A stretch of DNA of 28,437 bases from a virus. Position numbers and translations under genes: made by a program. Shown piece by piece: positions 1 through 6,075 of the stretch. The notes below the pieces were generated by a model, which saw nothing but the letters and a program-made list of their open reading frames with translations, was not told the origin of the DNA and did no database searches. The stretch lies in the IMG/VR virus record IMGVR_UViG_3300041405_000395, positions 1-28,437 of that record, one strand, 5' to 3'. How positions within the stretch are numbered: position 1 is the first letter of the stretch; the number at the start of each line of letters is the position of its first letter.

Positions 1-654
1 GACACAAAAGACACTATTAAAAATACAAAAGAAAACACCCCCCTTACCCCCCAAGGGGGCGTTGCTGAGTCTGCTCAGGAATGTCTTGATTACTACAACG
101 AACTGACCTCAAGTCGGTGCTCGACAACAGCACCTTTCGAAAAGGCGCTTAGCACTGTGAAGGCCAAGGGAGTTTGCTTCTCTGCCGAAGAGATCAAGCT
201 GGTCACGCTGTGGGCCTTCAAGGTCTGGAAGCACAAACCATCCATCGGGAATATCTGCCGCATGACCCGCTTCGATACCTACCTGTCAGACGCCCTAATC
301 TGGCAAGAGGGTGCTGAACGAAATCCCGTTCCTTGCCCGCATGATGAGCTGGTGAAGCTCTGGAACAGTAAATTCCCTGAGCGATCTGTTGAGCTTCATG
401 AGTGGAACAAGTCCCGGCCTGCTTACCACGGCATGGAGCGCATATGGAACGGTAAAACGAACCAGGGGGCATGGCGGGAAGTGAAGCACATCGAGACTGT
501 CTTCAACCTGATCCGAAAATCATCATTGGTCGATGGCCTTCATGAAAAATACTGGCTAACCCTCGACTGGATTCTGGACAACAAAAACTGGGCGAAAGTT
601 TACGAGCAGGTGCGCCGTGAATACAAGGCCAAGAAACAGGGAGTGCCGGCATGA
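1..654 (+). CDS. Phage replication initiator, 3' part (5' truncated by window edge)
   Basis: The frame is open from base 1, so this is the last 217 residues of a longer gene. It begins with a polar, Thr/Lys-rich linker containing PLTPQGG, which is typical of the hinge in lambdoid replication proteins. A region resembling the conserved phage C-terminal domain (Phg_2220_C type) follows: a YYNELT start, then a Cys/Phe/Ala-rich helical stretch ending TRFDTYLSDALIWQEGA. A further 110 or so residues rich in Trp and Lys close the protein. The missing N-terminus would be expected to carry a winged-helix DNA-binding domain. Its last codon overlaps the helicase start in an ATGA junction, the usual initiator-helicase loader arrangement. 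By family it binds the phage origin and recruits the helicase. The exact subfamily cannot be fixed without the N-terminus. Confidence 0.75.
   Translation, partial: DTKDTIKNTKENTPLTPQGGVAESAQECLDYYNELTSSRCSTTAPFEKALSTVKAKGVCFSAEEIKLVTLWAFKVWKHKPSIGNICRMTRFDTYLSDALIWQEGAERNPVPCPHDELVKLWNSKFPERSVELHEWNKSRPAYHGMERIWNGKTNQGAWREVKHIETVFNLIRKSSLVDGLHEKYWLTLDWILDNKNWAKVYEQVRREYKAKKQGVPA
39..59 (+). other. C/G-tract stem-loop inside the replication initiator gene
   Basis: CCCCCTT at 39-45 and AAGGGGG at 53-59 are perfect complements around a 7-nt loop that is itself ACCCCCC. The element encodes the PLTPQGG hinge of the initiator. In lambda the origin lies inside the O gene hinge region, so this could mark or flank the origin, but no iteron repeats are visible in the sequence given. 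It may equally be constrained by the peptide it encodes. Confidence 0.35.
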
Positions 655-2027
655 ACAAGTATTCAGACATGTACGTAGAGCAAAGCGTTATCGGTTCGAT
701 CATGCTGGCCTCCTCGATGGAAGAGTTACGTGAAAGCGCAATGGATGCAATTGAGGGATTAACCAGCGATGACTTCACGAGCACGGCGCATCGGATTGCG
801 ATCAACGCCTTCAAGCGGCTGCTCCTCACTGGCACCCAAATCGACCTCTTAACACTGTCTGCTGAACTTGAACAGACGGGAGAGATAGAGCTGGCGGGCG
901 GGTTTGGATATCTGGCTGAGCTAACCAAAAACACTCCTGTAGCACGAAACCTTCCGGCATATGCCAGCAAGCTCAAGGAGCTGACACTGGGGCGTAAGGT
1001 GGTAGGCGCACTCAATACAGGACTGGATAAGCTGAATCAGCCTGGCATCGTTCCGCTGACCGATATCATCGGTGGCATTCAGTCGGATATTGGCGCTATC
1101 GAAACACAGCAGGAAGCTGGCACCCGGCACATCATGGATGGCATCAACATTTCGATTAACGAAATTGAGTCGATCATCAATGGCGATATCTGGAAGCACC
1201 GCACACAACTGGGCATGGAGACTATCGACAGCGCCTTTGGTGGTTTCAACAACACAGACTTCATCGTTGTTGGTGGCAGGCCTGGCATGGGCAAAACCAT
1301 GTTCAGCACCACGGTGACGGAATGTGTTGCACTTCATAGCAAAAAACCGGTTTTGTTCTTCAGCCTTGAAATGCCAATCGAGCAGATATCTCAGCGCATT
1401 GCCTACCACCGCGCAAGAATCAGCAAAGAGCAGCTCATCAACGAAGAGAACAAAAGCGTTTGTGATGCAGCATGGGCGAAGCTGAGCAATGCTCTCGGTG
1501 AGTTCCAGCAGGCTCCAATCCACATCAACGACAAAACATCGCTGAGTGTTCACCAGATTCGTGCTGAAGCCCGTCGTGTTCACAAACAGACCGGCGGGCT
1601 GGGCGTGATTATCGTGGATTACCTTCAGAAAATGAAAATGACCAACCCTGAGAACATGAACCAGTCAGTCGGGGAGATCGCAACCGGCCTGAAGAACCTG
1701 GCTAAAGAACTTCGCTGCCCGGTTATCGCACTTGCTCAGCTGAACCGTAACCTTGAGCAGCGTGCGAATAAGCGCCCTGTAAATGCTGACCTGCGTGAAT
1801 CAGGCGTTATCGAGCAGGAAGCGGATGTGATTTTCATGGTTTACAAGGATGAGAAATACAACCCGCAGACAGAGATGAAAGGCGTAACTGAAATCATCTG
1901 CACTAAGTCACGCCACGTTCCGGGTGCGGAAAAGGCCTATTACTTCAGTAGCGCGCTGTCTGGTCTGGACCCACTGGATATCCGCCAACTCCGCACAGAA
2001 GGATACGAACATGAACTCGAATGCTAA
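651..2027 (+). CDS. 12: DnaB-family replicative helicase (P22 gp12-like)
   Basis: This 458-residue protein has the DnaB architecture. The N-terminal helical domain (about 5-110) starts with EQSVIGSIM and a DFxxxxHRxI-like motif. A linker and then a RecA-like domain follow. Walker A is GGRPGMGKT at 208-216, Walker B is VIIVDYLQ at about 319-326, and ALAQLNR at 360-366 is the family's conserved H3-type motif. E388-Q389-E390-A391-D392 (IEQEADVI) is also diagnostic. The length is normal for the family. The start overlaps the upstream stop in ATGA, implying translational coupling. By family it unwinds the phage fork as a hexameric 5'-3' helicase and makes the phage less dependent on host DnaB loading. 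Confidence is high. Confidence 0.95.
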   Translation: MNKYSDMYVEQSVIGSIMLASSMEELRESAMDAIEGLTSDDFTSTAHRIAINAFKRLLLTGTQIDLLTLSAELEQTGEIELAGGFGYLAELTKNTPVARNLPAYASKLKELTLGRKVVGALNTGLDKLNQPGIVPLTDIIGGIQSDIGAIETQQEAGTRHIMDGINISINEIESIINGDIWKHRTQLGMETIDSAFGGFNNTDFIVVGGRPGMGKTMFSTTVTECVALHSKKPVLFFSLEMPIEQISQRIAYHRARISKEQLINEENKSVCDAAWAKLSNALGEFQQAPIHINDKTSLSVHQIRAEARRVHKQTGGLGVIIVDYLQKMKMTNPENMNQSVGEIATGLKNLAKELRCPVIALAQLNRNLEQRANKRPVNADLRESGVIEQEADVIFMVYKDEKYNPQTEMKGVTEIICTKSRHVPGAEKAYYFSSALSGLDPLDIRQLRTEGYEHELEC

Positions 2028-2202
2028 ATCAGAAGAGCGTATTGCCCTGGAAAATGCCTATGAGGCCCTGCTTGATGTGACTGCAACGTTGGGTGCTCTT
2101 AGCCCGATAAAAGACGAAGAGCAGGAATACAGCAGGCAGAAGGCTATACGCCGCGCCGCATCAGGTGCACTTCATGCCAAATCAACGCTGAGGGGGTTTT
2201 GA
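2011..2202 (+). CDS. Small phage protein, unknown function (nin region)
   Basis: This 63-residue ORF starts inside the last codons of the helicase gene (17-nt overlap). An upstream in-frame ATG at 1924 is buried in the helicase coding region and lacks a ribosome-binding site, whereas ATG 2011 has AAGGA (about 1999-2003) just upstream. The product is hydrophilic and predicted helical, with Ala/Glu-rich stretches (ALENAYEALLDVTATLGALSPIKDEEQEY). I see no domain. Its stop overlaps the next start in TGATG. It is probably a dispensable accessory early protein. Confidence 0.65.
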   Translation: MNSNAKSEERIALENAYEALLDVTATLGALSPIKDEEQEYSRQKAIRRAASGALHAKSTLRGF

Positions 2203-2537
2203 TGAAAAAGCTAACAGCTGAGAAGTGCTGCCAGCTACTGGATTCTCTCAACTCAAATGGCATGAGCATTCTTGAGGGCTATTACGTTGAGGCCCTTGAG
2301 ATTGCACTACCCATACTGGAGCAGCAGGAGCGGGGTGATGGCTGGATTGAGTGGGGCGGTGGCGATTGTCCAGTTGCTGATGACCAGCGTGTCCATGTTC
2401 AATTTAGGGATGGCGAGGTAATCAACACCGCTTCCGGCAATTGTATTCGCTGGAGTCATAAAGGCTATCCGCGCGACATCATCGCCTACCGCATCATCCC
2501 GGAGCAGCCCGCCAATCAGAACGGAGAAGCATTATGA
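2202..2537 (+). CDS. Conserved phage protein, unknown function
   Basis: This 111-residue protein starts at ATG 2202, which overlaps the previous stop (TGATG). A TTG one codon upstream is less likely. Residues from about 45 on read WIEWGGGDCPV...VHVQFRDG...WSHKG...DIIAYRI. That pattern is shared by many small proteins of lambdoid and P22-like early regions, as I recall them. It is predicted to be beta-rich. The first 40 residues are helical. No catalytic motif is visible. The C-terminus ends NQNGEAL, which shares DNA with the end of the next gene (a 16-bp repeat). It is an early-operon accessory gene of unknown role. Confidence 0.7.
   Translation: MKKLTAEKCCQLLDSLNSNGMSILEGYYVEALEIALPILEQQERGDGWIEWGGGDCPVADDQRVHVQFRDGEVINTASGNCIRWSHKGYPRDIIAYRIIPEQPANQNGEAL
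2512..2527 (+). repeat. 16-bp gene-junction repeat, copy 1
   Basis: CCAATCAGAACGGAGA spans the last codons of one gene and supplies the GGAGA ribosome-binding site for the start at 2534. An identical copy lies at 2718-2733, in the same position relative to the next gene junction. Confidence 0.7.
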
Positions 2538-2740
2538 AAAATTACGATCACATTGGCTGTCGAGTTCATCTTAACCCCAACGGTAGCGACCTGCGCTGTG
2601 GTGACAAACTCAACAAACGCAACTGGAATGCGAACGAGGGGGTCGTGCAACTTTGCGAAATATGCCGCCTTAAAAAGCAGAACAAGACCATGCTGGAAAT
2701 GCTGAACCGCAGGTACACCAATCAGAACGGAGAGCAGTGA
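2534..2740 (+). CDS. Small Cys-containing phage protein, unknown function
   Basis: A 68-residue basic protein that overlaps the previous stop by four bases (ATGA). It has a C-x2-C pair (CEIC, about residues 41-44) and two further Cys at about 9 and 22 (GCRVHL, LRCGDK), enough for one zinc site. The rest is charged and helical (LKKQNKTMLEMLNRR). It may be a small zinc-binding nucleic-acid or protein adaptor, but that is only inference. GGAGA in the junction repeat at 2523-2527 serves as its ribosome-binding site. I recognise no named family. Confidence 0.65.
   Translation: MKNYDHIGCRVHLNPNGSDLRCGDKLNKRNWNANEGVVQLCEICRLKKQNKTMLEMLNRRYTNQNGEQ
2718..2733 (+). repeat. 16-bp gene-junction repeat, copy 2
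   Basis: Exact second copy of CCAATCAGAACGGAGA, 206 bp after the first. It again encodes a C-terminal NQNGE and carries the GGAGA upstream of the following start at 2742. Confidence 0.7.
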
Positions 2741-2741
2741 T

Positions 2742-2837
2742 ATGGGTAAATCGAAAATTGCTGCAGCCATAACAACGATACTGGTTCTCGGCCTTTTCAA
2801 AAGAAAGCCACTCCCATCACCTCCGGAGGAAGCATGA
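2742..2837 (+). CDS. 31-residue membrane micropeptide
   Basis: A short ORF fills the space between two genes that would otherwise leave a gap. It starts at ATG 2742 one base after the previous stop, with GGAG at 2729-2732 upstream. It ends at TGA 2837, overlapping the next ATG (2834) in ATGA. The peptide is MGKSKIAAAITTILVLGLF followed by KRKPLPSPPEEA: one N-terminal hydrophobic segment (residues 6-19) flanked by Lys/Arg, then a short proline-rich tail. The tight coupling at both ends argues for translation. Function is unknown; a small inner-membrane peptide is the most I can say. Confidence 0.5.
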   Translation: MGKSKIAAAITTILVLGLFKRKPLPSPPEEA

Positions 2838-3142
2838 CAAACAACGACGATCTGGAAAGGGAGCGGTTTGATAAGTGGTTTATTCAGGAGTTTCCTGAAG
2901 TCACTAAGCAGATTGACCGTGGCAATGATGTTGCGCTGATCGCAGCTTCAACAGCATGGCACGCATGGTTGGCTTCACGACAATCAATTGAGCTTGATAT
3001 CGACTGGCCTGAGGCTAACGACGACTACTGGAAAGAAGGCGAAGAAGGAGCCTATGCCAGAGGTCATGAGGATGGGAAAGATAAGACTGCGCTGGCCGTC
3101 AGAAAAGGACTCGCCGACGCCGGAATAAAGGTGAACCCATGA
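2834..3142 (+). CDS. Hypothetical phage protein (nin region)
   Basis: This 102-residue acidic protein starts in an ATGA overlap with the micropeptide, with CGGAGGA just upstream (about 2823-2828). The N-terminal half, with RFDKWFIQEFPE and a Trp-rich AASTAWHAWLASRQSIEL segment, resembles the common early-phage motif in which W-x-AW-x-A-S-R-x3-EL recurs. The C-terminal half is a charged GxxxAYARGHEDGKDKTA helix. I see no catalytic motif. It is one of several coupled early genes and its role is unknown. Confidence 0.7.
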   Translation: MTNNDDLERERFDKWFIQEFPEVTKQIDRGNDVALIAASTAWHAWLASRQSIELDIDWPEANDDYWKEGEEGAYARGHEDGKDKTALAVRKGLADAGIKVNP

Positions 3143-3339
3143 ACAACGTAATCCGCTTAAAACGCTCTGAGCACGTCATATCAGACGCTGAACTGGATAA
3201 GCTGGCAAATGACCTTACTGTTATCGCCACGCGCTATGCGGGCTTTATGTCACTCCCTGCAGCTATCCGCAAAACCCTTAGCGACGCATTAAAGCGAGAT
3301 AAACGCGATGGAGAAACAAACCTACATCCTGCGGGATAA
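3139..3339 (+). CDS. Small basic phage protein upstream of ninB
   Basis: A 66-residue helical, basic protein (MNNVIRLKRSEHVISDAELDKLANDLTV...). The start overlaps the previous stop in ATGA, and the end overlaps ninB by 32 nt. A helix beginning SDAELDKLANDL and a second LPAAIRKTLSDALKR could form a small helical bundle. I see no recognisable domain. Position directly before ninB is its main context. Confidence 0.6.
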   Translation: MNNVIRLKRSEHVISDAELDKLANDLTVIATRYAGFMSLPAAIRKTLSDALKRDKRDGETNLHPAG

Positions 3340-3745
3340 CCGAATACGGCAAAACTGCCTAGAAGCCATCCAGCAGATATCAGCGAATAACCAGACCCCT
3401 CTTGTAGTGACCATCTCCGAACGAACCAGAACCCTCGAACAAAACGCTCTCTTATGGGCTTGCCTGCATGACGTATCAGAGCAGGTTGTATGGCATGGGC
3501 GGAAGCTGGCTCCGGAGAGCTGGAAGCACCTTTTTAGCGCGAGCTTAAACGGTCAGGAGGCGGTGCCGAATCTGGCAGGGAATGGCTTTGTAGTCCTCGG
3601 TAAATCAACAAGCAAAATGCGCGTCAGTGAGATGCGAGATTTAATTACCTTAATCCATGCCTTCGGTGCCGAGCAGAACGTCAGATTTAGCGACGAGTCA
3701 GCGCGAGCTGCTGAATGGGCAGGAAGATTCGGGAGTACACCATGA
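3308..3745 (+). CDS. ninB: NinB recombination mediator
   Basis: This 145-residue protein matches the NinB (Orf) family in length and pattern: YILRDNRIRQNCLEAIQQI, then PLVVTISERTRTLEQNALLWACLHDVSEQVVWHGRKLAPESWKHLF, then a C-terminal region ending in ARAAEWAGRFG. By family it is a dimeric single-stranded-DNA-binding protein that stands in for host RecFOR in phage recombination. The start lies inside the previous gene and the stop overlaps the next start (3742). It lies upstream of rusA, which fits a recombination module in the nin region. Confidence 0.9.
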   Translation: MEKQTYILRDNRIRQNCLEAIQQISANNQTPLVVTISERTRTLEQNALLWACLHDVSEQVVWHGRKLAPESWKHLFSASLNGQEAVPNLAGNGFVVLGKSTSKMRVSEMRDLITLIHAFGAEQNVRFSDESARAAEWAGRFGSTP

Positions 3746-4050
3746 GTAAAATCAAAGCAGCATTGCTGGGCATTCTCTCTGACGGGAAATGGCACCAGAC
3801 GTCAGAGCTTATAGGGCCGGTATGTAAGTCCTGCCGGACCAATCGGGCCAATGTGTCCAACACCCTCAGCACGCTCTGTGGCGGCCATCACGTTGTAAAG
3901 GAGCACATCACCGGCGCAAAACACAATTCATGTCGCTACAGGCTGGCAAACGAGCAGGCTGGATTTGGCGTCAGCCCGGTCATGGCAGATTTCAATCAGC
4001 TACTGAGAGCCGCAAGGGGGAATCATGGAAATGACATGGTTTTGCCATGA
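3742..4050 (+). CDS. Putative winged-helix small protein
   Basis: A 102-residue protein starting at ATG 3742, with GGGAG (3731-3735) upstream and an ATGA overlap with ninB. An in-frame ATG at 3715 would read through ninB without a good site. Residues 1-65 read as a helix-turn-helix layout: KIKAALLGILSDGKWHQTSELI, a Cys-containing turn, then TNRANVSNTLSTLCGGHHVVKEHI and a basic wing. A DNA-binding role is plausible but is inferred from the pattern only. The C-terminal 30 residues are unrelated linker-like sequence. Confidence 0.6.
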   Translation: MSKIKAALLGILSDGKWHQTSELIGPVCKSCRTNRANVSNTLSTLCGGHHVVKEHITGAKHNSCRYRLANEQAGFGVSPVMADFNQLLRAARGNHGNDMVLP

Positions 4051-4225
4051 CCCTGTAGACACTGAAACCGCTAACGAACTCCTTTCCCGCTACGCCTCTC
4101 GAAACATCAAAACTCAGAAGACCCTAGCAACCGACCCTCGCCTCTGGCTGGTCAGCGCGCTGCTGCCTGAGTTCCGGAACGAGCCAATACCGAGCAGGAA
4201 GTATAAAAACCCAATGTGGAGCTGA
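4025..4225 (+). CDS. Small nin-region protein, unknown function
   Basis: A 66-residue protein starting at ATG 4025 behind a strong AAGGGGG site (4014-4020), inside the 3' end of the previous gene (26-nt overlap). Sequence features are an N-terminal MTWFCHDP and a central DPRLWLVSALLPEF segment, followed by a basic Pro-rich tail. I cannot assign a family with certainty. Its place before ninX makes it a nin-region member of unknown role. Confidence 0.6.
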   Translation: MEMTWFCHDPVDTETANELLSRYASRNIKTQKTLATDPRLWLVSALLPEFRNEPIPSRKYKNPMWS

Positions 4226-4227
4226 AG

Positions 4228-4527
4228 ATGAATTACAGCGAATTGAGCGACGACAAAATTAACCTTCAGGTTTTCGAGCGCTTATTTGGAAATATAGGCG
4301 AAGACAGAGACATGCTTCGCGTCTGGCAGCAAGGGAAATTCCAGCCCTGTAACTCATGGGCTGATGCCGGGCCGATTATTGAAAAGGAGAATATCAGCTT
4401 AATTTTTGGGTTTGGTCACTGGGATGCTATGAGTCCCGATGGCGAGAGCCTGCAAGCGGAAGAGGTCAATCCATTGCGCGCCGCAATGATTGTCTTCCTC
4501 ATGATGCAGGAGTCACCCAATGCGTGA
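4228..4527 (+). CDS. ninX: NinX-family protein (DUF2591)
   Basis: This 99-residue protein starts at ATG 4228, with GGAG at 4218-4221. An upstream GTG at 4216 is less likely, because NinX proteins typically begin M-x-Y-S-x-L-S-D as here (MNYSELSDDKIN). The middle has the family's FQPCNSWADAGPII segment, and the C-terminus has NPLRAAMIVFLMMQ. NinX is conserved in lambdoid early regions, but its biochemical role is not known. The stop overlaps the next start region. Confidence 0.85.
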   Translation: MNYSELSDDKINLQVFERLFGNIGEDRDMLRVWQQGKFQPCNSWADAGPIIEKENISLIFGFGHWDAMSPDGESLQAEEVNPLRAAMIVFLMMQESPNA

Positions 4528-4795
4528 ACGCTGCTGCCGCTGTCACATAACACTCACCTCAGAAGACAAGTATCACTACTCCATTAGCTGCGAGCAGTGC
4601 GAATGCGATATCGAATGGGAGAACCATGAACGAGATAACCCAATCAAATCTTCCTACTGGCGATGGAGAGCAGTGTGCTTCTGCCTGCGCTTTCTGTTCT
4701 GCGGTGCTGCCAGAGTCGGTGGTTTATTGCTGCACAAGCTGCGAAATAAACCTGATGCAGGATCCCAATTACCGGATGTGCGGAGAGAGCCATGA
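4520..4795 (+). CDS. Cys-rich zinc-ribbon-like ORF overlapping ninF
   Basis: A 91-codon ORF starting in the last codons of ninX. Its first 40 residues (RCCRCHITLTSEDKYHYSISCEQCECDIEWE) contain C-x2-C and C-x2-C pairs that look like a real zinc ribbon, and nothing else explains bases 4528-4625. The second half, rich in Arg, Trp, Phe and Leu, lies over the NinF-like ORF in another frame. It could be either a genuine basic/hydrophobic tail or an accidental extension. The stop forms ATGA with the next gene at 4792. The N-terminal part is probably real; the full length is uncertain. Confidence 0.55.
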   Translation: MRERCCRCHITLTSEDKYHYSISCEQCECDIEWENHERDNPIKSSYWRWRAVCFCLRFLFCGAARVGGLLLHKLRNKPDAGSQLPDVRREP

Positions 4796-4799
4796 GTAA
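4626..4799 (+). CDS. ninF: NinF-like Cys-rich protein, nested in another frame
   Basis: A 57-residue ORF in a different frame, almost wholly inside the 4520-4795 ORF. Its core CAFCSAVLPESVVYCC, TSCEINLMQDPN and M closely follows the lambda NinF pattern CANCGQKLHVLEVHVC, EHCCAELMSDPN and M as I remember it: same Cys spacing and the same LM-x-DPN end. GGGAG at 4617-4621 precedes the ATG. The stop TAA runs 5 bases into the next start. NinF is a conserved lambdoid early protein of unknown function, probably binding zinc through the two C-x2-C pairs. The assignment rests on motif memory and could be confirmed by a profile search. Confidence 0.65.
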   Translation: MNEITQSNLPTGDGEQCASACAFCSAVLPESVVYCCTSCEINLMQDPNYRMCGESHE

Positions 4800-5082
4800 A
4801 TTACGCAACGAGGCGCGGGGCAGGGAATGCCAGATCAGGCTGCCGGGAATATGCAATGGCAATCCTGAAACAGTCGTACTCGCGCATTACCGCATGGTTG
4901 GTATCTGCGGAACCGGCATGAAGCCTGATGACCTTTTTGGCGCATGGGCTTGCTCAGGTTGTCACGATGAGATAGATCGGCGCACACGTCGCTGTGATGT
5001 CACCGAGGCGCGCATAGCCCATCTGGAAGGCGTTATTCGCACACAGGACGCTCTGTTGCGGGAAGGGAAGGTGAAGAGATGA
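4792..5082 (+). CDS. DUF1364 / YbcO-type putative nuclease
   Basis: This 96-residue protein begins MSKLRNEARGRECQIRLPGICNGNPETVVLAH and continues with GTGMKPDDLFGAWACSGCHDEIDRR. These are the hallmarks of the DUF1364 (YbcO) family found next to rusA in lambdoid phages. Conserved Cys (13, 21, 54, 57) and His (32, 58) suggest a zinc-bound HNH-like fold. By family it is treated as a structure-selective or endonuclease-like protein, but its activity is not well defined. The length is typical. It overlaps both upstream stops and the rusA start (ATGA at 5079), so it is co-translated with rusA. Confidence 0.85.
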   Translation: MSKLRNEARGRECQIRLPGICNGNPETVVLAHYRMVGICGTGMKPDDLFGAWACSGCHDEIDRRTRRCDVTEARIAHLEGVIRTQDALLREGKVKR

Positions 5083-5441
5083 ACGAATACCGAATAGAGC
5101 TACCGTGGCCGCCGGGAAATAATCACCTCTTCTCAGTATTTCGCGGCAGAAAAATCAAAAGCAAGAAAGGCAGGGAATATACCACCGCAGTAACCAGACA
5201 AATCACCGAAGCAAATCAGCAATACCAACTGGCCGGCAGGCTCAAAGTAAAAATCCTCGCATATCCACCTACACGCGCCCGGCGTGACCTGGACAACCTA
5301 TTCAAAGCACCCCTCGACTCACTCACCCAAGCAGGCGTCATAGCTGACGACAGCCTGATTGATGACGTGCGCATGGTTCGCTGTGAGGTGGTGAAGGGCG
5401 GCAGGCTGGAAATCATCATCACAGAGATGGAGGCGTCGTGA
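5079..5441 (+). CDS. rusA: RusA Holliday-junction resolvase
   Basis: A 120-residue protein with the full RusA pattern: LPWPPGNNHLFSVFRGRK at the N-terminus, YPPTRARRDLDNLFKAPLDSL in the middle and AGVIADDSLIDDVRM after it. Asp70, Asp72 and Asp91 fall at the same numbers as the catalytic carboxylates of E. coli RusA. The Lys/Arg-rich loop that contacts the junction is present. By family it is a metal-dependent dimer that cuts four-way junctions symmetrically, resolving recombination or replication intermediates before packaging. The start overlaps the upstream gene (ATGA). One base separates its stop from the HNH gene. Confidence 0.93.
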   Translation: MNEYRIELPWPPGNNHLFSVFRGRKIKSKKGREYTTAVTRQITEANQQYQLAGRLKVKILAYPPTRARRDLDNLFKAPLDSLTQAGVIADDSLIDDVRMVRCEVVKGGRLEIIITEMEAS

Positions 5442-5442
5442 A

Positions 5443-6075
5443 ATGAAAGTTTGCTCTGTACATGAATGTGAGCGAAAGCATGCTGCTCACGGACTATGCA
5501 GGATGCATTGGCAGCGCATGCGAAGTAGTGGCACTACTGAATTGAATAAGATCCCGTCAGGGGAGCTGACCCAATTAACGCTAAAGCAATTGCTTAACTA
5601 TGAGCCTGAGACCGGGATTTTCAGATGGAAAGTGAAAATAAAAGGGAATGTAAAGCCTGGGGATATTGCAGGATGCATCGATAGTCAGGGCTACAGGGTG
5701 ATTCGAATTTTTAACAAGAATCGAAAAGCTCATCGGCTTGCCTGGCTCTATATCTATGGAGAATACCCTTCAGTAATCGACCATATCGATCGCAATCGGT
5801 CGAACAATTTTATTTCCAACCTGCGCATAGCAACACGTCGAGAAAATACAGTTAATCGCTCATCCCTCAGCAAGTGCGCCTCTGGTTACACCGGTGTCCA
5901 TTGGCAAGCAAATGCGGGTAAGTGGGCGGCTTCAGTAACCATCAAGGGCAAGAGAATCTATTTAGGCATTTTCTCAGACCCATTTGATGCGGCTGAAGCG
6001 AGGAACCGCTACTGCAAAGAGAATTTAGGTGAATTTTATAATCCAGATTTAGTCAGGAGGAATAATGAGTCTTGA
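5443..6075 (+). CDS. HNH homing-type endonuclease with AP2 domain
   Basis: A 210-residue protein in three parts. Residues 1-28 carry Cys4, Cys9, Cys19 and His22, a small zinc knuckle. Residues about 40-135 form an HNH domain with AHRLAWLYIYGEYP, then the core IDHIDRNRSNNFISNLRIAT (D113, H114, N118, N122, N126). Residues 147-195 are an AP2-like DNA-binding domain (SGYTGVHW, KWAASVTIKGKRIYLGIFSDPFDAAEAR). This is the layout of free-standing phage HNH-AP2 endonucleases, which spread by cutting phage relatives that lack the gene. It is wedged between rusA and Q, starts one base after rusA, and its 3' end contains the Q ribosome-binding site. Its codon use looks more AT-rich than its neighbours, which fits a mobile gene. 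Confidence 0.9.
   Translation: MKVCSVHECERKHAAHGLCRMHWQRMRSSGTTELNKIPSGELTQLTLKQLLNYEPETGIFRWKVKIKGNVKPGDIAGCIDSQGYRVIRIFNKNRKAHRLAWLYIYGEYPSVIDHIDRNRSNNFISNLRIATRRENTVNRSSLSKCASGYTGVHWQANAGKWAASVTIKGKRIYLGIFSDPFDAAEARNRYCKENLGEFYNPDLVRRNNES

Noticed and set aside
503-1583. Long minus-strand ORFs (170 and 220 codons) across the helicase gene
   Set aside because: They lie fully opposite a well-recognised DnaB helicase, have no ribosome site I can see and no domain-like sequence.
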